Shown here: piece after piece, positions 52,525 to 60,835 of the stretch
Position numbering within the stretch: position 1 is the first letter of the stretch
Layout of the letters: every line of letters begins with the position of its first letter
Assembly: GCA_966211965.1 (NCBI GenBank)
Contig: CBIHON010000025.1
Location: forward strand, 1 to 64,000
Origin: CBIHON01 sp966211965
GTDB taxonomy: Bacteria; Pseudomonadota; Gammaproteobacteria; Burkholderiales; Burkholderiaceae_D
Direction: 5' to 3'
DNA: 64,000 bases
Made by a program: the position numbers and the translations under genes
Notes under the pieces: generated by a model
Told to the model about the DNA's origin: nothing
Databases searched by the model: none
What the model saw: only the letters and a program-made list of their open reading frames with translations

Positions 52525-53015
52525 GTTGGCTTTTGACAATTTGGTTTGATTTATTTGGGGGAGGTGCGATTTGCCGGCGATACCGGAATGCACCGCCGCA
52601 CGACGCCGTTCAGAATGCGTTCGCGCAGAATTTTCTAGCGGTGCCGGGGGCGATTCGACCGTGCGGAAATGTTTCATCGGAACAGTTTTCTGTGAACCTG
52701 TCATGACAGGTATTGATCTATGCGGCGCAGTGTAGCGATCAAACATAAGAGCGAGAACGAATCAAATCGCGCTTGCTTATGCAGAAAACGCAGAGGAAAG
52801 CGAGGACGCTACAGGTGCACGCGAGATCCATAAACCGAATAAGCGTTTTTGAAGACATACCCTGGCGCACAGCCGCATGTCGAGCGATGCCGCGAGCCAT
52901 ATGCACATTTCAAATAAAGAGCAGCGAAAGTATTCGTTCTATTTTTTTCTGAATTATTTAATCTGGCGTCTCTATAAAGCAGCACTATTTATCTGTCTTC
53001 ACTCCAGGAAAAATC

Positions 53016-53231
53016 ATGACCATCCAGGCAATCAACGTCCGCAATCAATTCAGAGGCAAAATCAAAACCATTATCGAAGGCCCGGTCGTGTCGGAGGTCG
53101 ATGTGGAAACGCCTGCCGGCATCGTCACATCGGTCATCACCACGCGTTCAATCAAAGACCTCGATCTGGTGCCGGGGTCTGAAGTGGTTGCGCTGATCAA
53201 GGCCACCGAAGTCTCCATCGCCAAGTTATAA
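53016..53231 (+). CDS. Mop/TOBE-domain molybdopterin-binding protein (SsuF-like)
   Basis: 71 residues, one TOBE/Mop domain: AINVRNQFRGKIKTIIEG, SEVDVETPAGIVTSVITTRSI, LVPGSEVVALIKATEVSIAK. AGGA before the ATG. Single Mop-domain proteins bind molybdate or molybdopterin; the ssu operon of Pseudomonas putida ends with one (SsuF), needed for growth on sulfonates and sulfate esters. Divergent from the flavoprotein gene (492-bp gap). Confidence 0.9.
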   Translation: MTIQAINVRNQFRGKIKTIIEGPVVSEVDVETPAGIVTSVITTRSIKDLDLVPGSEVVALIKATEVSIAKL

Positions 53232-53267
53232 CCTTCAATGCACGAACGCATTCTCAGGGAGGTCGTC

Positions 53268-53423
53268 ATGCAATATCCTGCTCTCGCTCATTGTCTGGAA
53301 TCCTTGTGCCGCAAGAGGCAAGCCGGGATGCCCGTCCGGCTCGACGGCAATCTCTGGGAAGTGCCGAAGTCTGCGCTCGATCGCGTCGGCATCTTGGCTG
53401 TGCTGCACGAAAGGGGGGCCTGA
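53268..53423 (+). CDS. 51-residue hypothetical protein
   Basis: The ATG at 53268 has GGGAGG six bases upstream; the ATG at 53238 has no ribosome site. It begins MQYPALAHCLESLCRKRQAG and continues with PVRLDGNLWEVPKSALDRVG. It ends 1 bp before the ATG of the RBBP9-type gene and lies 36 bp after the Mop gene, so it is in the operon. I know no family; two cysteines (C9, C14) are present. Too short to infer function. Confidence 0.6.
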   Translation: MQYPALAHCLESLCRKRQAGMPVRLDGNLWEVPKSALDRVGILAVLHERGA

Positions 53424-53424
53424 T

Positions 53425-54003
53425 ATGGGACAACTTGCATCGGAAGTGCGCGTGCTGATTGTTCCCGGCTTGAACAACAGCGGACCGGGGCATTGGCAAA
53501 CACGCTGGCAGCAACTTTATCCGGCGTTCGAGCGCGTCGAACAGGTGCGCTGGGATAGCCCGGAGCTTGAGGTCTGGTCGGCGCGCCTGGATCAGGTACT
53601 GCGCAGCGACGAGCGGCCCACGGTGATCGTCGCGCATAGTTTTGGTTGTTTGACGGCGGCGCATCGTGCCACTTCAGGGGCGACCAATTTGATTGGAGCC
53701 TTGCTGGTCGCGCCGGCCGATCCGGAGAAGTTTGGGGTGTCGGACCTGTTGTGCGATGCGCGCTTGCCTTGTCCGTCGATTCTGATCGGCAGTACCGACG
53801 ATCCGTGGATGACGGCGCATGAGGCGGCGCAATGGGCGCGCACATGGGGGAGCAAATTCGTCAATGCCGGTGCCGTAGGGCATATCAATGCGGAATCGGA
53901 TTTGGGATATTGGATGTTTGGCTTGTTGCAGCTGCAACGGCTGTTGTCGATGACGAATGCGCCAGCTGCAAAGCATTTGGGCGAATATCGGTTCGCGGTA
54001 TAG
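53425..54003 (+). CDS. RBBP9/YdeN-family alpha/beta hydrolase
   Basis: 192 residues. RBBP9 pattern: RVLIVPGLNNSGPGHWQTRWQ, nucleophile Ser in VIVAHSFGCLTA, catalytic Asp in STDDPWMT, catalytic His in GAVGHINAES. These are small serine hydrolases of unclear substrate. It is the last gene of the 53016-54003 group, just outside the left end of the integrated element. Confidence 0.9.
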   Translation: MGQLASEVRVLIVPGLNNSGPGHWQTRWQQLYPAFERVEQVRWDSPELEVWSARLDQVLRSDERPTVIVAHSFGCLTAAHRATSGATNLIGALLVAPADPEKFGVSDLLCDARLPCPSILIGSTDDPWMTAHEAAQWARTWGSKFVNAGAVGHINAESDLGYWMFGLLQLQRLLSMTNAPAAKHLGEYRFAV

Positions 54004-54187
54004 GATGGTGCACCGTGTTTGGCGCTCGCTACGATCAGACGCTTACTGCGTGAACGGACTGGCCTTAGGCCCTGAACAGGTTCTTGATGAGAACAGACGC
54101 ATGCCGGCTGCATGCTGTGTCTGCAGCTTATGACGGCCAGTGCAACACAGCATGTGTTCCGGATATATCACGCTTGGCCGAGAAAAG

Positions 54188-54241
54188 AAAATGGCTTACA
54201 TGTTTTCACATATAAAAATGGCTTACATGTTTTCACATATA
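54188..54241. repeat. Two tandem copies of a 27-bp repeat beside the attachment site
   Basis: AAAATGGCTTACATGTTTTC... occurs twice in tandem, and an AAGCCATT follows that can pair back with AATGGCTT. It lies 16 bp left of the direct repeat at 54257, hence just outside the element in the chromosome. Confidence 0.8.
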
Positions 54242-54256
54242 AGCCATTGATTGTAC

Positions 54257-54305
54257 TGGTGGGCTGTGAGTGGCTCGAACACTCGACCTACGGATTAAGA
54301 GTCCG
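54257..54305. repeat. attL, 49-bp direct repeat (tRNA-Lys 3' half)
   Basis: Bases 54257-54305 are identical to 61387-61435. The repeat covers the tRNA from its CCA end through the anticodon arm on the minus strand. The rest of the tRNA is missing here; the functional gene is at the right end. Confidence 0.95.
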
Positions 54306-54430
54306 AAAAACAGTGCATTTCTAAGTGTTGATTAAAATATCCAAATCGCTTGAAACCCTTATGAAATAAGGATTTTTAAGGGGATTTTCATTTTTTGATA
54401 TTCCATTGTGTTGACAAATATTCCGATTAA

Positions 54431-54453
54431 GTGGTTACATGGCGGTTACATGG
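54431..54453. repeat. Paired GGTTACATG sites, left
   Basis: GTGGTTACATGGCGGTTACATGG follows a TTGACAAAT stretch. A related pair is at the right end (61309-61329), so they may be integrase arm-type or excisionase sites. They overlap the integrase promoter/start region. Confidence 0.4.
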
Positions 54454-55890
54454 CGACTTACGGATTATTTGGAGATGGCAAAAATCGCATTTACTGCTGG
54501 CCGGATTGAGAGGGCAATTTGCCCTGAAGGACTGGCGCAAACTTTCCTTTGGGATGAGGAAGCCAAGGGCTTGGGATTGCGGATTACGTCATCCGGTGCC
54601 AAGTCATTTATCTATCAAGGCAAGCTAAACGGGCAAACCATACGCCTGACCATTGGCAGTCCCAACACGTGGCCGATTGAAACCCAATGGGGCAAGGATG
54701 CGGACGGCAAGCGGGTAGAAACGCGCCGAGGTGCAAGGGAGGAGGCCCGCCGCTTGCAATCATTCATGGACCAAGGGATAGACCCGCGCCAACTGAAAGC
54801 CGAACAGCGTACCAAAGTAGAAGCGGCGCGGACGGAAGCGCAACGCCAAATCCTGACGCTGGGCGATGCGTGGCCCGTCTATTTGGAAGCCCGCAAAGCA
54901 AAGTGGAGCGAACGCAACTATCAGGACCATGTAAGGCTGGCTGCTGCTGGTGGAGAGAAGCGCAAACGTGGCAAGGGCGAGAAAACGGCCGGGCCGCTTG
55001 CTGCGCTCATGCCGGTGCTGCTGCCCGACCTTACCGCAAACCGCTTAGCCGAATGGCTCAAGAGCGAATCGGAAACCCGCCCGACCAACGCCGCGCAAAG
55101 TTATCGGCTGTTGCGGGCTTTCATTCGCTGGGCCGCCGACATGCCGGATTATCGCGGACTCATTGCGCCAGGTGCATACAGTGCGCGCATGGTCAAAGAT
55201 GCCCTTCCCAAGAATCAAGCAAAGGAAGGCGACAGCCTGCAACGTGAGCAGTTGCGGGTATGGTTCGATGCTGTACGCAAGATTGGAAACCCCGTAATCA
55301 GCGCCTACCTGCAAGCCCTGTTATTAACTGGTGCCCGTCGCGAGGAAATGGCCGGGTTGCGCTGGGAAGATGTGGATTTTCAATGGCGAAGCCTTTCCAT
55401 CCGCGACAAGGTGGAGGGAAACCGGGTTATTCCGCTTACGCCCTACCTTTCCAGTTTGCTGCTGAATCTGAAGCGCATTAATGACATGCCGTCGCCGACA
55501 AGGCTAAAAGAGCAGGGCGAAGCGCTGGATGATTGGAAGCCTTCGGAATGGGTGTTTTCAAGTAAAACCGCCGCCAATGGGCGTATTCAAGAGCCGCGTA
55601 TTGCGCATACCAAGGCATTGGCCGCTGCTGGCCTGCCTCATGTATCACTGCATGGCCTGCGCCGGTCCTTTGGCACCTTATGCGAATGGGTTGAGATGCC
55701 TAGCGGTATCAGTGCGCAAATCATGGGACACAAGCCGAGCGCCTTAGCTGAAAGGCATTATCGCCGCCGCCCCTTGGACTTGCTGCGCAAATGGCACGAC
55801 ACCATTGAGGCTTGGATATTGGAGCAGGCCGGAATAGCCTTTGTGCCGGAACAGCCGGGTTTGCGAATCGTGGCGGCCGCATCTGAATAA
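54439..55890 (+). CDS. Tyrosine-type site-specific integrase
   Basis: 483 residues. N-terminal arm-binding DUF4102-like domain (LWDEEAKGLGLRITSSGAKSF), SAM-like core-binding domain (~130-255), catalytic domain ~270-460: Arg in LLTGARREEMAGLRWEDVD, HxxR in SLHGLRRSFGTL, His/Tyr in IMGHKPSALAERHYRRRP. The family integrates into tRNA genes, here tRNA-Lys. Start is uncertain: 54439 or 54475 (MAKIAFTAG). It reads toward the interior of the element, as is usual. Confidence 0.95.
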   Translation: MAVTWRLTDYLEMAKIAFTAGRIERAICPEGLAQTFLWDEEAKGLGLRITSSGAKSFIYQGKLNGQTIRLTIGSPNTWPIETQWGKDADGKRVETRRGAREEARRLQSFMDQGIDPRQLKAEQRTKVEAARTEAQRQILTLGDAWPVYLEARKAKWSERNYQDHVRLAAAGGEKRKRGKGEKTAGPLAALMPVLLPDLTANRLAEWLKSESETRPTNAAQSYRLLRAFIRWAADMPDYRGLIAPGAYSARMVKDALPKNQAKEGDSLQREQLRVWFDAVRKIGNPVISAYLQALLLTGARREEMAGLRWEDVDFQWRSLSIRDKVEGNRVIPLTPYLSSLLLNLKRINDMPSPTRLKEQGEALDDWKPSEWVFSSKTAANGRIQEPRIAHTKALAAAGLPHVSLHGLRRSFGTLCEWVEMPSGISAQIMGHKPSALAERHYRRRPLDLLRKWHDTIEAWILEQAGIAFVPEQPGLRIVAAASE

Positions 55891-55943
55891 TTGCCGGATA
55901 CGGTTTGGTCAGCCTTTAAAATACACATAAACATACATATAAT

Positions 55944-56222
55944 ATGCCTATGCGATACAGCTACGACCGCGCGAAAAAAGCAGCGAATTTAAAAAAGCAC
56001 GGCCTGGACTTCGATGACGCACCGCAGGTAATCGAAAGCGGGAAAACCGTCACGTTTGAGGATAACCGCTTTGATTATGATGAGCCGCGATTCATCACGC
56101 TAGGGATGCTGGACGGGGCGGTAGTGTTTATCGTCACGACCGAATCAGATACGGAAATCCGCATTATTTCCATGCGAAAGGCAGACAAACATGAGCAAAA
56201 AATCTACTTCGGCAACCTTTGA
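55944..56222 (+). CDS. brnT: BrnT-family toxin
   Basis: 92 residues. MRYSYDRAKKAANLKKHGLDFDDA is the BrnT beginning (..WDxxKAxxNxxKHGVsFE.A), followed by RFDYDEPRFITLGMLDG, and the C-terminal EIRIISMRKADKHEQKIY. BrnT is a RelE-like ribosome-independent RNase that halts translation. It overlaps brnA by 32 bp, the usual order toxin then antitoxin. AT-rich promoter sequence precedes it. Confidence 0.93.
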   Translation: MPMRYSYDRAKKAANLKKHGLDFDDAPQVIESGKTVTFEDNRFDYDEPRFITLGMLDGAVVFIVTTESDTEIRIISMRKADKHEQKIYFGNL

Positions 56223-56484
56223 TGAGGATGCGCCGATTACACAGGCCGACATTAAATCCGGCAAGTTGGTATTGCGCAAGCGCGGCCCGACCGGGGCGGT
56301 TTTACCGAACAAGCAGCGCGTCAATATCTATCTGGACAGTGCCATCATTGAACACTTCAAATCAAAGGCCGGGGAGCGTGGTTATCAGACCTTGATTAAC
56401 GATGCGCTCAAGCAGGCGCTGCAGGCGGAAAGCATTGAGGCGACGATTAAGAAGACAATCCGAGAAGAATTACGGCGGCATTGA
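56191..56484 (+). CDS. brnA: BrnA-family antitoxin
   Basis: 97 residues. N-terminal part ENDAPITQADI-like (DEDAPITQADIKSGKLVLRKRGP) and a ribbon-helix-helix C-terminal part (NKQRVNIYLDSAIIEHFKSKAGERGYQTLINDALKQAL). BrnA neutralises BrnT and represses the operon. Overlaps brnT by 32 bp. The pair probably stabilises the element. Confidence 0.92.
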   Translation: MSKKSTSATFDEDAPITQADIKSGKLVLRKRGPTGAVLPNKQRVNIYLDSAIIEHFKSKAGERGYQTLINDALKQALQAESIEATIKKTIREELRRH

Positions 56485-56583
56485 CGATTTAAAGCGCCAG
56501 GCTACCCCGACGAGGGAGAAAAGCGGGAAGCCCTCTCCCGTCAGTCTGGTGCCTGTTTCATTGAAGGTGTTTGAAGGAACGCG

Positions 56584-57936
56584 ATGAACTCACCGGAACA
56601 ACTAGGCCTGCAGCTTTATTTCCTGGCAGATGCCGCAAAAACCCTAAATCTTTCAGAGTCGACCTTGCTGCAATATGCGGCATTCCGGACCACGCCATAT
56701 GATGGCCTGAAGCTTGGTGTATTTGTTGTTGACGAGGTGCTGGATGAACACGGCACCGAATCTGGCCGTTTCAAAATTCACGGCATTTTGGACAGCATGG
56801 AACTATCCAGCATCTTCGCTAACGGGAAAATTGAAATTCCAACCTTCCAGCTTCTTGCACGCACAAGAAGTCCGCTCGGCGGGACGATGGATGATGAAAT
56901 GTTGCAACGGCAGCCGGTTGCCGATGGCGGATGGACATACAAATACCATCCGAAGAATGCAACGGTTACGGTCACGAAAGAACGAATTTCTATCGACGGC
57001 AAGCATTTGGCTGAGTACAAGAGAAAATTGGCGGAAGTGGAAAAGAAAGCCGAATCGCCAGATTGGGAAAAACTTCGCGTGGAATTGAATTTGTATTTCG
57101 ACAGGCGCTACGATGAATTGCCGGAGCATATACGCGAATATGTAAAGCAAGCATTTTTTCCATGTCCTGAATATTGGGATGGTTACACGCTGGAAAAGCG
57201 GAAACGTCAAATTAACGATTACGACTTGAAACACAACCCGGCGCGACAGATTGAGCGAAAAGCCGGTGAGTGGCTTTACTCAATGGATGCAAATGCATGG
57301 TGGCTCGCCGAGTCTATTTCTCCCACTCATGCTGCAATGTTGTTATCGAGGCGAAACCCAAATACTCAAAAAGTTGAAGATGCGGAAACGAACACAAACG
57401 ATGAAATGGGGCCGGAGGATTTTCGGCGACTCAAGAATACCTTTGATGGTGCGAGCAACAAGCAAAAGACGCTGAAGGATTGGATAGCATACGCTCGCGA
57501 CCGTAGCTTGAAGATTCATTCGTGGATTTGCGATTGGGAGGCGTGGGTTCGCGAAGTGGATGCGAAAGCAATCGAACAATCTAGGCAAGGTTGGCCGGCC
57601 ATTCCGGAAGAATTGGCTAGGGTGGCGGGAAAAAAGGCGGAATCGCCGCCGGCATTGTCTATCGATAGGCGGCTGGGAGCACATCCGCCAGGGCAGAAGC
57701 AAGTTTCAGGGCAAGCTAATGGGGAATGGATGATTAAGGCACAGGAGTTTGCGAAGGAATATATTGACCGGCACAAGGCGCAAGACCTTTTTCCGAGTCA
57801 ATCCGACGTTTGCACGCACGTTGAAACAAAGATGCGTGAAATGAAAATTTATGGCGCTCATGGTAAGCCGGTTTCGGCACAATATATTCAGCGCAATGCC
57901 ATACAGGGCGATTGGTGGAAAAGGAATAAACCATAA
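56584..57936 (+). CDS. Hypothetical protein of the integrative element
   Basis: 450 residues, no recognised domain. The N-terminus (LYFLADAAKTLNLSESTLLQYAAFRTTPY) looks like a helix-turn-helix of the MerR/AlpA type. The middle is Lys/Glu-rich and helical (KRKLAEVEKKAESPDWEKLRVEL). It is polar, with no signal or membrane segment, so cytoplasmic. Codon usage is richer in A/T than the chromosomal genes, consistent with transfer. Perhaps a replication- or partition-type protein of the element, but this is a guess. Confidence 0.6.
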   Translation: MNSPEQLGLQLYFLADAAKTLNLSESTLLQYAAFRTTPYDGLKLGVFVVDEVLDEHGTESGRFKIHGILDSMELSSIFANGKIEIPTFQLLARTRSPLGGTMDDEMLQRQPVADGGWTYKYHPKNATVTVTKERISIDGKHLAEYKRKLAEVEKKAESPDWEKLRVELNLYFDRRYDELPEHIREYVKQAFFPCPEYWDGYTLEKRKRQINDYDLKHNPARQIERKAGEWLYSMDANAWWLAESISPTHAAMLLSRRNPNTQKVEDAETNTNDEMGPEDFRRLKNTFDGASNKQKTLKDWIAYARDRSLKIHSWICDWEAWVREVDAKAIEQSRQGWPAIPEELARVAGKKAESPPALSIDRRLGAHPPGQKQVSGQANGEWMIKAQEFAKEYIDRHKAQDLFPSQSDVCTHVETKMREMKIYGAHGKPVSAQYIQRNAIQGDWWKRNKP

Positions 57937-58095
57937 CGCGGGAAATGCGGGAAACGATTATCAGAGAAATTCCCGTGCATTGCGAATAGCGCTGAAACTC
58001 AGTAATCATGCCGGTTTTCTAGCTTTTTAATTTGGCTTTATGGGAAATTTTCCCGCCAATGAAGTGAAGGCTCCAATCAACTAAACGGAGCAGCA

Positions 58096-58284
58096 ATGCA
58101 AACACTTCACCAATTACGCCAAGCTATCACCACCGCCGAAGCTGCTAAAGCTCTAAATCGAGCGCCGCAAACTTTGCGCAAATGGGCCTGCCTTGAAAAC
58201 GGACCTATTCGCCCCATTCGTATTAATGGCCGTCTTGCATGGCCGCTTGAAGAAATCGCCGCGCTGTTGAACGGAGGCCAATAA
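58096..58284 (+). CDS. Small HTH protein, MerR/excisionase-like
   Basis: 62 residues: LRQAITTAEAAKALNRAPQTLRKWACLENGP is a helix-turn-helix of the AlpA/MerR kind, and RPIRINGRLAWPLEEIAALLNGG a wing. Small proteins of this type act as regulators or excisionases of integrated elements. Its stop overlaps the next start (TAATG), so coupled translation is likely. Confidence 0.75.
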   Translation: MQTLHQLRQAITTAEAAKALNRAPQTLRKWACLENGPIRPIRINGRLAWPLEEIAALLNGGQ

Positions 58285-58646
58285 TGGAAAAGGCCCAACT
58301 CCCGTTAATAGCAGAATTGGACCTTGGCGATGACACCGAGGATTCTACAGAAAAGACCGCTTGCAAATTCGCCGGTACTGATAATCCGCGACATCTGCGC
58401 GTGATTCATTCACTATTGATTCGACCAAGGAAGCGCGAAGAAATCGACCGTACAGCAGGTGCCAGCAATGGACCGGACCTGATAGCGGAATTGCGCCGCC
58501 GTGGATTGTCTGTTCCATGTTGCCGAGTACCGGCAATCGACCGCGATGGATATCCCACCAAGTACGGTGTGTATGAATTTACCGACTATGACCGGCATGC
58601 GGTCAATGCGTGGCTGCGCAAGCGGAAGGATGTACGCCATGGGTAA
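58284..58646 (+). CDS. Hypothetical protein, winged-helix-like
   Basis: 120 residues. The part HLRVIHSLLIRPRKREEIDRTAGASNGPDLIAELRRRGL resembles a winged helix (helix-turn-helix with ISELRRRG-type wing), with a terminal YDRHAVNAWLRKRK. Similar proteins occur in phage-like elements. It overlaps the preceding gene by one base and the following by 8 bp; role unknown. Confidence 0.65.
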   Translation: MEKAQLPLIAELDLGDDTEDSTEKTACKFAGTDNPRHLRVIHSLLIRPRKREEIDRTAGASNGPDLIAELRRRGLSVPCCRVPAIDRDGYPTKYGVYEFTDYDRHAVNAWLRKRKDVRHG

Positions 58647-59787
58647 GGACTATCAAAAGCGCGGTAAGGGCAATTCAGGGCGCGATGCGGGCGGTTTCGT
58701 GGCATTGCCTTGGTCGGTGCTTGATAGCGCCAACTATGCCCGTTTGTCGCATCCGGCGCGTGCCTTGCTGCTGGAGTTCGCCCGTCAGTTCGTGCGAGAC
58801 AACAACGGACGCTTATTGGCGTCTGGTGCTTATCTTGCGAAACGCGGCTGGAAAAGTGCGGGGGTTATCGTGCGGGCCAAGCGCGACCTGCTTGAGGGGG
58901 GATTCATTCACGAAATGGTAAAAGGCCAGCGCCCAAACAAAGCAAGTTGGTATGCTGTGACTTGGCAGGCGCTCGATAAACTGTCGGGTTATGACGCCGG
59001 TGCTGCCGAGTCGTTCCGACGTGGCGCGTATCACGATTTCGGTTCTGAAAAAAACGCGAGCCTTACTCCGTCTGGAGCAGGAAGGCGGGCGCGTATAGTT
59101 CCTTCTAACGGAGTAAAGAGGGCGTCGCTTGCTTCTCCTAACGGAGCTATCCGGGACAATTTTTGCCATTCCTCTACTGCTTCTAACGGAGACCATCTAG
59201 AAGTACCATCTGCAGGCAATGAATTGGCGGGGCCTTGTGAAGTATGCGACAGCAGTCTAACCACATCGACCGAACTTGCTACCGGTACAGAAAAATCGGC
59301 AAACGGCGCGGACTGTGTGGAGAAGTCGGTTAGCTCTCCGGATGAAAAGCCAGAAAGGCCCGTCAAGGTGCGCAAACGCAGACTTGTGACGAATGTGTCG
59401 GTGGCTTCAGAAAAATGCGTCGCCAAGCCTCAAAATGCGGCCAAGCGTCATTCTGATTCGGGGACGTTGCTGGACGATTCAACCGAGTGGCAAATATCGC
59501 TCAAGCCTGAGTTTCGGATACGGGACAAATTGGCACAGCTTGGCTCGGTGCTGAGCGGACGGCATGCTGAACCATGGTTTGGATTCGATGATTCGCCGAA
59601 ATGGAAAAATTTGCTCTGCGTAGGCTTCGACGTTTTGCCTGCGACCCTAGCCGAAAAAATCAATGATGGCGACTACCAGCGCATCAGCGACTACGAGACG
59701 CGGCCGGGCTATTGGGATGACACAAAAGGCGAATGGATAGCCACCCCGGTGAAACAATCCAAGAAATTGAAGGCGATTTTGCCATGA
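58639..59787 (+). CDS. Phage/satellite replication-type protein, hypothetical
   Basis: 382 residues from ATG 58639 (GGAAGGA eight bases upstream; overlaps the previous gene by 8 bp). Residues ~18-110 (GGFVALPWSVLDSANYARLSHPARALLLEFAR, LASGAYLAKRGWKSAGVIVRAKRDLLEGGFI) form a winged helix-like domain seen in replication or regulatory proteins of betaproteobacterial integrative elements. The middle (~150-300) is Ser/Thr/Lys-rich and low in complexity. The C-terminus (HAEPWFGFDDSPKWKNLLCVGFDV) is a separate conserved block. Function inferred only from context. Confidence 0.62.
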   Translation: MGKDYQKRGKGNSGRDAGGFVALPWSVLDSANYARLSHPARALLLEFARQFVRDNNGRLLASGAYLAKRGWKSAGVIVRAKRDLLEGGFIHEMVKGQRPNKASWYAVTWQALDKLSGYDAGAAESFRRGAYHDFGSEKNASLTPSGAGRRARIVPSNGVKRASLASPNGAIRDNFCHSSTASNGDHLEVPSAGNELAGPCEVCDSSLTTSTELATGTEKSANGADCVEKSVSSPDEKPERPVKVRKRRLVTNVSVASEKCVAKPQNAAKRHSDSGTLLDDSTEWQISLKPEFRIRDKLAQLGSVLSGRHAEPWFGFDDSPKWKNLLCVGFDVLPATLAEKINDGDYQRISDYETRPGYWDDTKGEWIATPVKQSKKLKAILP

Positions 59788-59843
59788 CGCCCGATTGCCG
59801 CGATGAATTCCGAGAACTTGATATGACTGAGGTCAAACAATGA
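59784..59843 (+). CDS. 19-residue ORF bridging two genes
   Basis: MTPDCRDEFRELDMTEVKQ starts in the ATGA that ends the previous gene and ends in the ATGA that starts the next. It probably serves to couple translation or is a small peptide; no ribosome site apart from GCGATTTTGCC. Confidence 0.4.
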   Translation: MTPDCRDEFRELDMTEVKQ

Positions 59844-60037
59844 AGACAACGAATGCCGAGCGCTTAAGAATTTACAAGCGCAAAATGAAGCAGGCTGGGT
59901 TTAAACGTCTATCGGTCTATGTCCATCCTGAATTGGCGGCTTTTCTGGCGCGAGTACGTAAATCAAATGAATGTGGCGGGCGGACGCTTGAGCGTCTTTT
60001 ATTGGGCGAAGCGAGGGAAAGACCGCCGCATCGTTAA
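59840..60037 (+). CDS. Small ribbon-helix-helix-like protein
   Basis: 65 residues: GFKRLSVYVHPELAAFLARVRKSN resembles a ribbon-helix-helix DNA-binding fold, then CGGRTLERLLLGEARERPPHR. Perhaps a transcription regulator of the element. The start overlaps the 19-residue ORF by ATGA. No toxin gene lies beside it. Confidence 0.6.
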   Translation: MKTTNAERLRIYKRKMKQAGFKRLSVYVHPELAAFLARVRKSNECGGRTLERLLLGEARERPPHR

Positions 60038-60208
60038 CAGGAAATACGAAACCGGTACGCGCGCGGGAGGGTGGAAATATCGCAGTCAATAAAAAGAAAT
60101 TTGTCGGCCATTTTAGTTAAGCGATGAAACTCAGAGTTCGCACCGGTTCCCGACCGATGCAACGAAAAAAGAACCCGTATTTTGCTTAATGATTTCGTTT
60201 TCTGTGAG

Positions 60209-60808
60209 ATGAATATGCGTGGTGGCAGTCGATATGGTGCGGGGCGTCCGGGTTGGAAGAGCAAGGTCAATACCCGGTGTCAGTTGGATGTCCGGAAATT
60301 TATAAGGGATGGGTTTTTGGCGCCGGGCCGTGAGTACACTTGGTCATGGACCACCGAGGGGAGACAGGTTGCTTCCATTGGAATGCTTGTCGATGGAGGC
60401 GACTGTATTACACTGCACTACTGTGCGAACGAAAAGGCCGTTCGTCTTCCGATTCGGCTAACCAGAACAGAATGCAATTACGGCGGTGAGCGGGTTTGGT
60501 TCTTGTGCCCGCATTGCGGAAAGCGTTCGGCCATCCTCTACCTGACAAGTGGCACGTTTGCATGTCGGCATTGTTCCAAACTTGCCTATGCAAGCCAAAG
60601 CGAGGATGCTATTTCCCGTTTATGGCGAAAGCAACGGAAGATTGAACGCAGGCTTGCCGGTAGTGCCGGTGAATGGAACGGATGGCGCAAACCCAAGGGC
60701 ATGCATCAAACAACGTTCGACCGACTGCGGGCCGCAATTGTTGAAATCGAGCGAGAGAAAGACCGTGCATTCATGATGACCGTTATGCAGTTCTTTGGAC
60801 AGGCGTGA
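60209..60808 (+). CDS. Zinc-ribbon protein of the integrative element
   Basis: 199 residues from ATG 60209 (60215 is also possible). A zinc ribbon with two CxxC pairs: FLCPHCGKRSAILYLTSGTFACRHCSKLAYASQSE (residues ~99-133). A helical C-terminus (LWRKQRKIERRLAG, FDRLRAAIVEIEREKDRAF) follows. The N-terminus RGGSRYGAGRPGWKSK is basic and like the AraC/phage GAGRPG motif. This family is common in phages and islands of proteobacteria and has no known function. Confidence 0.7.
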   Translation: MNMRGGSRYGAGRPGWKSKVNTRCQLDVRKFIRDGFLAPGREYTWSWTTEGRQVASIGMLVDGGDCITLHYCANEKAVRLPIRLTRTECNYGGERVWFLCPHCGKRSAILYLTSGTFACRHCSKLAYASQSEDAISRLWRKQRKIERRLAGSAGEWNGWRKPKGMHQTTFDRLRAAIVEIEREKDRAFMMTVMQFFGQA

Positions 60809-60835
60809 TTTTTTCAATGCTTAGAAAAAGAATAT

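Noticed and set aside
54257..54305. Second tRNA-Lys gene
   Set aside because: Only the 3' half is present and the 5' half does not follow, so it is the attachment-site copy.
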